Assembly (NCBI RefSeq): GCF_037327425.1
Contig: NZ_CP147846.1
Location: forward strand, 1,922,001-1,986,000
Length of the DNA: 64,000 bases
Source of the DNA: Rhodococcus sovatensis
GTDB lineage: Bacteria; Actinomycetota; Actinomycetes; Mycobacteriales; Mycobacteriaceae
Reading direction: 5' to 3'
Part shown: piece after piece, positions 59,174-64,000 of the stretch
How positions within the stretch are numbered: position 1 is the first letter of the stretch
Layout of the letters: each line of letters starts with the position of its first letter
Position numbers and translations under genes: made by a program
Notes under the pieces: generated by a model
What the model saw: the letters and a program-made list of their open reading frames with translations, nothing else
Databases searched by the model: none
What the model was told of the DNA's origin: nothing

Positions 59174-61125
59174 GGAATTCCTTTGTGTTGCGTTCCTTGG
59201 ACCGCACCGTCCGTGCGATCGCCACCATTGTGCACGTCGATCCTTCGAAAAACCCGGACCCGCTGCTAGGACCGTGCGGCAACCGTTCGCCAGTGCACGA
59301 GAATGCGATGGATGGACTCGGCGCCGTGAATCGGACCAGGCGGGGTCGAAAGCTGGACTGGATGCAGTAGAAACGGCCGCGACTGCTCGCCACCCAGACC
59401 ACCGTGTGAGCCCACCTGTTCCTCGAATGCAGCGACTTCGTCGGTATCCGGCCAGTACGTCCCGTTGATCATCATGTCGGGCACGTTGCCGAACGAGTCC
59501 GTCCGACGAATCAAGTCCAGTACGCCATGCCCGAAGACTGCCAGCGGGTCCTCCCCCACGACGGATCCCGTATCGAGGGACACGCTTCCGTGCGCACCGA
59601 GGACCTCGGATTCACCGGACTCCGTTGCAACCAGCACGAAGCCGATCCCTGGATGGCCGATCAACGTCTCGATCAATCCTGGATACACGGCGTCGATCCA
59701 CTCGCGCGTTGCTCGAGCGGGATTGTCGACGAAGCTGACCAGTCCGACATTCCCAGACGCCAGCACGATGACGTTGTCGACGTCGGACTCCGAGCTGCCG
59801 GACGATCCGATGCCGACACTCGCGGCGGCGAATGCGGCGCCTTCTGCTCCGCCGCCGTGCATCGGTCGGTCCGAAGTTTCGGCAAGAGCGCACCCGCGGA
59901 GAACGAGCGATTGCAGCGACTCGCCGTATCGGGTCCTGAACGTGACGCCCTGACTCTGCCCGTGGTCGGAGAGCAACACCAGGTGATACGACCGCTCGCT
60001 GCTCTGAGCCACCGCATGGATCATTGCGATTTCGGCATCGAGCTTACGGAGAACTGCGAGCGTCTCTGGTCGCTCGACGCCCGAGTGGTGCGAGACCTCG
60101 TCGTATCCGACCAGGTCGGCGTAGACGATCGACCGACCGCGCACTAGATCGCCGATCACAGCTGCGACTACGACGTCGGTCTCCACCACCGTCGTGAATG
60201 CGCGCACCAGCGGGTAGATCCCGCCGCGCGGTACCCGCGGCACGATCCCACGGCTGCGCGAGATCAGGCTCTGTCTGATCTCGCGGACGATCTCGGCAAC
60301 GAAACCAACGAAGGTGCGCACAGTGTTCGCCGGGTCGATGAAGTAACCGGAGTAACCGGTACCCCCGCCACCCATTCGTGCACCCCTCATGCGGCTGACC
60401 ACCAGTACGTTGTCTTGCGCTCCGCCGGTGAACAGGTTTCCTCGGCTTGCGCCGTCGTCCGCCAGCAGCCCGGTGAGTTTGCTGCGTTCCCGTTCGCGTT
60501 CGGCGTTGCTGGCGGGATCGCTGAAGACCGCGATCGTTCGAGAGGACTTGTCGTACCATCGAAATGCCGGGACATCGTGGTTGGAACCGTGCAGGATTCC
60601 AAGCTGGCTTGCCCCGGTCTGGCTGCTCCAATCGGTATGCCACGCAGTGAGCGAATGAGTGCCGGACGAGACGAGACTTGCCATCGTGGGTACGACTCCG
60701 GACGACATCGCGCGACGAAGTACATCGTGACCGAGCCCGTCAATCTGTATACACACTAGGCCTGGAGCGTCCACCTGCCCGGACGACCCGTGCTGAGACC
60801 GGCGATGGCGTCGTACGACCATCATGCGATAGGTGTTGTCACGTCGCGCTGCAATGGCCCCCGATACGACGGAGGTCGTCGCAGACAGGATCAGTGCGAG
60901 GATCGTGATGTCCATCGGACCGTCGAAGTGTGCGACCGGCGCGAGCGTGACGCTGAGCAACATCAACAGGCCACTGGCGACGAAGACCGAGACGAAGAGA
61001 AGAGCCGGACCGACCCACATCATGGCCCGGAGAAACAGCGGCCACAGAAGTGCATTGAGCGCTCCGAACACGATGGCAAGAGCTACCGCGCTCGGCACGA
61101 CCCCGAGAAGACTAGAGCGTGTCTC

Positions 61126-61668
61126 TTAAATTGGGTCCGTTTTCGTTTTCATCGCCGGGCGGTGGTTGTGGTTGCGGGAGTGCAGAACTGCCGCGCACAG
61201 GACAACGCCCCCGAGGAATGTCATGGCGTACTTGTCATATCGAGTGGCCACACCACGCCACTGTTTGAGCCGCCCGAAGCCACGCTCGACGGTGTTGCGG
61301 TGCTTGTACATCGTCGGATCGAAACCCGGTGGACGACCACCGGCGGACCCCTTGTCGGCCCGTCGCTGCTTCTGGTCGCTGCGCTCGGGAATGGTGTGTT
61401 TGATCTTGCGGCGACGCAGTTCGGTGCGGGTACTGGGATGGGTGTACGCCTTGTCGGCGAGCAATCGGTAGTCCTGGTCCCCACCGGCAGCTCGGTGGGC
61501 ATCGAGCAACGGCACCAACTGTGGATTGTCCCCGGCTTGCCCACCGGTCAGCAGCATCGTCACCGGCGAGCACGTCAGGTCGGTCAGTGCATGGATCTTC
61601 GTGGTGAATCCTCCGCGAGATCGACCCAACGCGTGGTCAGCGGGTTCGTCGACGGATTTCTTGTAATT
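61126..61668 (-). CDS. IS5-family transposase, ORF B (copy 2)
   Basis: Same protein as copy 1 ORF B: LADKAYTHPSTR and NTVERGFGRLKQ with the other catalytic acids. Produced only by frameshifting from ORF A; the start shown is where coding sense begins. Confidence 0.85.
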   Translation of the reverse strand, partial: NYKKSVDEPADHALGRSRGGFTTKIHALTDLTCSPVTMLLTGGQAGDNPQLVPLLDAHRAAGGDQDYRLLADKAYTHPSTRTELRRRKIKHTIPERSDQKQRRADKGSAGGRPPGFDPTMYKHRNTVERGFGRLKQWRGVATRYDKYAMTFLGGVVLCAAVLHSRNHNHRPAMKTKTDPI

Positions 61669-62053
61669 CGACAAGGCCCCCTGTGAGAGTGTCGGCTCGC
61701 GCACCGGCCGCATGCTGATGCGCCCGGACGCTGGTCGAGTCGATCGAGAGCACCGCCCCGATATCGCCGTCGAGTTCTTCCGGGTCGAGACCGAACACCT
61801 CGGCCACCGCGGCAAGCATCTCGTCGTAGGTGCCATCGAAGGACCATCGGTGGTGGCGTTTCCACACCGTCTGCCACGGACCGAAGTCCTCCGGCAGATC
61901 TCGCCACGGACACCCGGTACGGAATCGGTATGCGATGCCCTCCAGAATTCGCCGGTGCTCGGCGAACCGCCGCCCACGTTTTCCCACGTCGGTGGGTATC
62001 ACTGGCTCGACGATCTCCCAGAACTCGTCACTGATCACTCCCACGCGCGTCAT
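61637..62053 (-). CDS. IS5-family transposase, ORF A (copy 2)
   Basis: Same protein as copy 1 ORF A (138 residues): first catalytic Asp in LSIDSTSVRAHQ. ATG at 62053. The frame is open upstream into the interrupted host gene but that part is not transposase. Confidence 0.88.
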   Translation of the reverse strand: MTRVGVISDEFWEIVEPVIPTDVGKRGRRFAEHRRILEGIAYRFRTGCPWRDLPEDFGPWQTVWKRHHRWSFDGTYDEMLAAVAEVFGLDPEELDGDIGAVLSIDSTSVRAHQHAAGARADTLTGGLVELQEIRRRTR

Positions 62054-62258
62054 CGAAATATCATCGCTGACAGCACCTCTCAAATTTGGGAGACACGCTC
62101 TAGTCGTTCCGACTCGATCGAGTCGAAACCCAGGCATGAGGAGATCGGCAATGACCAACATGGCCGCCGAGATCGCCGCCAGAACTGCGTACTCGATGCC
62201 CAGCCGCCACGCCATTGTCGCTTCCCCTGTAGCCGAGAGGGTCTGTTCGATTTCTGGA

Positions 62259-63047
62259 ATGGTAGACCCCATGGCCGAAGGCCGAAGGAAACCTGGCAGC
62301 GTGGTGTGGTGGGGCCACGCCACGGTGGAGATTCACCTCGACGGGGTCACGGTGCTTACCGACCCTGTCCTGACGCGCCGCGTGGCCCACCTGGTTCGCC
62401 GACGCGGCGGGTGCCCTCCGATCGAAGTGCACTCCCCTGACGCAGTTCTGCTCTCCCATCTGCACAGTGACCACACCCACCTTCCGTCGTTGGCGAAGGT
62501 GTCCCCGACTACGCCGATCGTGCTGCCACGAGGCGCATCCCGACGGTTCGGCAGTCTGCGCAAGCTCGGGAATCCCCTCATCGAGATCTCCGTCGGCGAG
62601 AGCGTCGATGTCGGAACCCTTGGTATCACCGCGGTTCCGGCCGACCATGACGGCCGCCGATGGCGCCACGGACCCCGCGATGTGGATGCCCTGGGCTACG
62701 TCATCGAAGGCTCCTCGATCGTCTACTTCGCCGGCGACACCGCGATGTTCGACGCGATGGCCGAGTGGGTGCCGCGGTGCGACCTTGCGTTGCTCCCGGT
62801 CGGAGGATGGGGCCCGACGCTCGGCGACGGACATATGAACGCTCGAGATGCCGCGCGCGCAGCGTCGGCAATGCACGCGGGCATGTCGATCCCCATTCAC
62901 CACGGGACACTGTGGCCGGTGGGGCTCGATCGGTTTCGCCCGCATCTGTTTCACGAACCAGGCGCGGACTTCGTCGTCGAGGCATCCTCACTCGACGTGC
63001 CGGCTACCCTTCTCGACCCGGGCGAACCCTGGCAGATGTCGGACTGA
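62259..63047 (+). CDS. MBL-fold metallo-hydrolase (UlaG-like)
   Basis: 262 residues. VVWWGHATVEIHLDGVTVLTDPVL (in pieces) at the start, metal motif LLSHLHSDHTH (HxHxDH), VPADHDGRRW, YFAGDTAMFD (metal Asp) and IPIHHGTLWP. Resembles UlaG/NAPE-PLD-like lactonases or phosphodiesterases; substrate unknown. ATG at 62259; ATG at 62271 is an alternative. Divergent from the interrupted phosphodiesterase gene, 43 bases away. Confidence 0.88.
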   Translation: MVDPMAEGRRKPGSVVWWGHATVEIHLDGVTVLTDPVLTRRVAHLVRRRGGCPPIEVHSPDAVLLSHLHSDHTHLPSLAKVSPTTPIVLPRGASRRFGSLRKLGNPLIEISVGESVDVGTLGITAVPADHDGRRWRHGPRDVDALGYVIEGSSIVYFAGDTAMFDAMAEWVPRCDLALLPVGGWGPTLGDGHMNARDAARAASAMHAGMSIPIHHGTLWPVGLDRFRPHLFHEPGADFVVEASSLDVPATLLDPGEPWQMSD

Positions 63048-63054
63048 GCGATGA

Positions 63055-63387
63055 TCAGCGCAGGCGTTCCGCGTCCTTTGCTCGCGTGACCAACTCCTCG
63101 CACAGGCGCGTGAGCTCGTCGAGCCCTGCTCCTTCCGTCACCGCCGTAGCGACATCCTCGGCCGCGCACCTGACCTCGAATGTTCGATCGATAAGTGCGG
63201 ACGCCTCCTCGGAAGACAGGACGACGGCATCCTCGGGGATCGAGGTGCCCTTGATTGCACTCCGGTGTTCGTAGGCTCGCTGCCTGCAGGATTGTCTGCA
63301 ATAGCGCCGGCGCCGGCCCATCCCGGAATCGGCGACCTCGCGTCCGCACCATGCACACGCGTGTACCCGACGTGACATCACTGACAT
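63055..63387 (-). CDS. Small zinc-finger-like protein
   Basis: 110 residues. N-terminal Cys pattern CAWCGREV...RRRRYCRQSCRQRAYEHR (C-x2-C ... C-x3-C) is a likely zinc site, then a helical, acidic C-terminus. It sits divergent to rbpA, as a similar small gene does in mycobacteria (Rv2049c as I recall). ATG at 63387; ATG at 63378 is an alternative. Function unknown. Confidence 0.78.
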   Translation of the reverse strand: MSVMSRRVHACAWCGREVADSGMGRRRRYCRQSCRQRAYEHRSAIKGTSIPEDAVVLSSEEASALIDRTFEVRCAAEDVATAVTEGAGLDELTRLCEELVTRAKDAERLR

Positions 63388-63528
63388 GGTCTCGAGCCTA
63401 CGGGGAGCATGACGGTAGAATGACGTCGGCGTATGCGCGGGTCCACCCGTGTCGTCGATTCGGGTCGGGAACGATTCGCACCGGTGGAGCGTTGAGGAAC
63501 ATGTACGACAGAGGGAGAGGACTTCACA

Positions 63529-63867
63529 ATGGCAGATCGCGTTCTACGAGGTAGCCGCCTCGGCGCCGTTAGTTACGAGACCGACCGCGACCACGACCTT
63601 GCGCCGCGTCGAGTCGCTCGCTACCGATGCGACAACGGTGAAGAGTTCGACGTGCCGTTCGCGGACGACGCCGAGATCCCCGGCACGTGGCAGTGCCGCA
63701 ACGGCCTGGAAGGTTCCCTGCTCGAGGGAACTGCTCCGGAGGCTAAGAAGGTCAAGCCGCCGCGCACCCACTGGGACATGCTCCTCGAGCGCCGCTCGGT
63801 CGACGAACTCGAAGAGTTGCTCAAGGAGCGGATGGACCTGCTCAAGGTCAAACGTCGCGGAGCCTGA
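63529..63867 (+). CDS. rbpA: RNA polymerase-binding protein RbpA
   Basis: 112 residues. N-terminal tail SYETDRDHDLAPRRV, the RbpA core domain RYRCDNGEEFDVPFADDAEIPGTWQCRNG with two cysteines, basic linker KKVKPPRTHW and the sigma-interacting helix WDMLLERRSVDELEELLKERMDLL (in pieces). It binds RNA polymerase and the housekeeping sigma factor, stabilises open complexes and affects rifampicin sensitivity. ATG at 63529 with GGGAGAGG upstream. Confidence 0.97.
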   Translation: MADRVLRGSRLGAVSYETDRDHDLAPRRVARYRCDNGEEFDVPFADDAEIPGTWQCRNGLEGSLLEGTAPEAKKVKPPRTHWDMLLERRSVDELEELLKERMDLLKVKRRGA

Positions 63868-63887
63868 GAGCCGAAATAGCTTTTCTT

Positions 63888-63931
63888 CTGCGCCGAACGA
63901 ATTACAAAACATTCGTTCGGCGCAGTTTTTT
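63888..63931 (+). terminator. Intrinsic terminator after rbpA
   Basis: 15-bp perfect stem CTGCGCCGAACGAAT / ATTCGTTCGGCGCAG (63888-63902, 63911-63925), 8-base loop, six T at 63926-63931. Confidence 0.95.
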
Positions 63932-64000
63932 GTCTTGATTCATATTCTTCGGTTTGTTTCCTTACAGTCTGTGCTGCAATCCCGAAACAATACGATGGAT

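Larger units (their letters stand above)
61115..62100 (-). mobile_element. IS5-family element, copy 2
   Basis: 986 bases, same length, ends and orientation as copy 1 at 43327-44312 (offset 17,788). Flanked by TA on both sides (61113-61114, 62101-62102). Inserted in the phosphodiesterase gene. Confidence 0.94.
59266..62215 (-). pseudogene. Membrane phosphodiesterase/nucleotide-pyrophosphatase-like gene interrupted by IS5 copy 2
   Basis: The 5' part (62215-62103) starts MAWRLGIEYAVLAAISAAML and reaches the element after ...RLDRVGTT. The 3' part (61114 down to 59266) continues SLLGVVPSAVALAIVFGALN. Joining them with one TA keeps the frame exactly. The intact protein would have ~650 residues: four N-terminal membrane segments (holin-like) then an alkaline-phosphatase-superfamily domain (GLVCIQIDGLGHDVL; LLSDHGQSQGVTF; HGGGAEG). 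The ORF starting at 61098 is only the distal part and would lack the first membrane segment. Confidence 0.88.

Noticed and set aside
1..64000. CRISPR arrays, tRNA or rRNA genes, prophage
   Set aside because: No regularly spaced direct repeats, no tRNA cloverleaf or rRNA signature and no phage structural genes were seen; the only mobile DNA found is insertion sequences.

Overview
The window reads as chromosomal DNA from a high-GC, mycolic-acid-type actinomycete, most likely a Rhodococcus or close relative. Support: an RbpA gene; several IdeR/DtxR-type iron boxes; frequent GTG/TTG starts with ATGA/GTGA overlaps; a rifampicin-associated element in front of a HelR-type helicase; and a gene order that, as I recall it, matches the Mycobacterium tuberculosis block Rv1845c-Rv1854c (M56 peptidase, BlaI, sRNA MrsI, thioesterase, urease genes, ndh). 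No tRNA, rRNA, CRISPR array or phage module was recognised.

1-10.7 kb: start of a DEAD-box helicase; a BlaI/M56-peptidase pair with a palindromic operator; an esterase overlapping an MprF/DUF2156 aminoacyl-lipid synthase; a siderophore uptake operon (RDD-FecCD fusion permease, FecCD permease, ATPase) divergent from a weak FhuF-like gene, with iron boxes between. 10.65-17.5 kb: an IdeR box, a promoter and a terminator-ended ~100-nt transcript (MrsI-like sRNA), a thioesterase, a citrate-lyase-like protein, a urease operon with fused gamma/beta subunit, and a His-rich ArsR regulator. 17.5-37.7 kb: type II NADH dehydrogenase; a four-gene overlapping membrane/cupredoxin operon of unknown function; a sugar ABC transporter with a clear promoter and operator; small metabolic genes; HelR with its RAE; a membrane-protein/XRE pair; an MDR oxidoreductase; a PhyH dioxygenase; a hydrolase/MerR pair; DinB; and a KefB-like antiporter.

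37.7-62.1 kb is insertion-rich. An IS630 element sits in the antiporter stop codon. An acetyltransferase and a siderophore-interacting protein (strong IdeR box) follow. Then come an IS110 element with a candidate bridge-RNA region, a decayed pntA fragment, IS5 copy 1, and a long minus-strand catabolic operon: FAH hydrolase, extradiol-type dioxygenase, two cupins, SSS symporter with a small membrane partner, alcohol dehydrogenase, Gfo/Idh oxidoreductase, histidinol-dehydrogenase-like enzyme and SDR. The operon is controlled by a divergent GntR gene with a nested palindrome and is split by an IS3 element. After a diguanylate cyclase, an aldo/keto reductase and a TerB-like protein, a second IS5 copy (same length; identical translated ORFs) interrupts a membrane phosphodiesterase gene; removing it with one TA restores the frame exactly.

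62.2-64 kb returns to core genes: an MBL-fold hydrolase, a small zinc-finger-like protein and RbpA with a strong terminator. The main points of interest are the MrsI-like sRNA, the RAE-HelR pair, the cupredoxin/membrane operon, the RDD-FecCD fusion and the IS-bounded catabolic operon.
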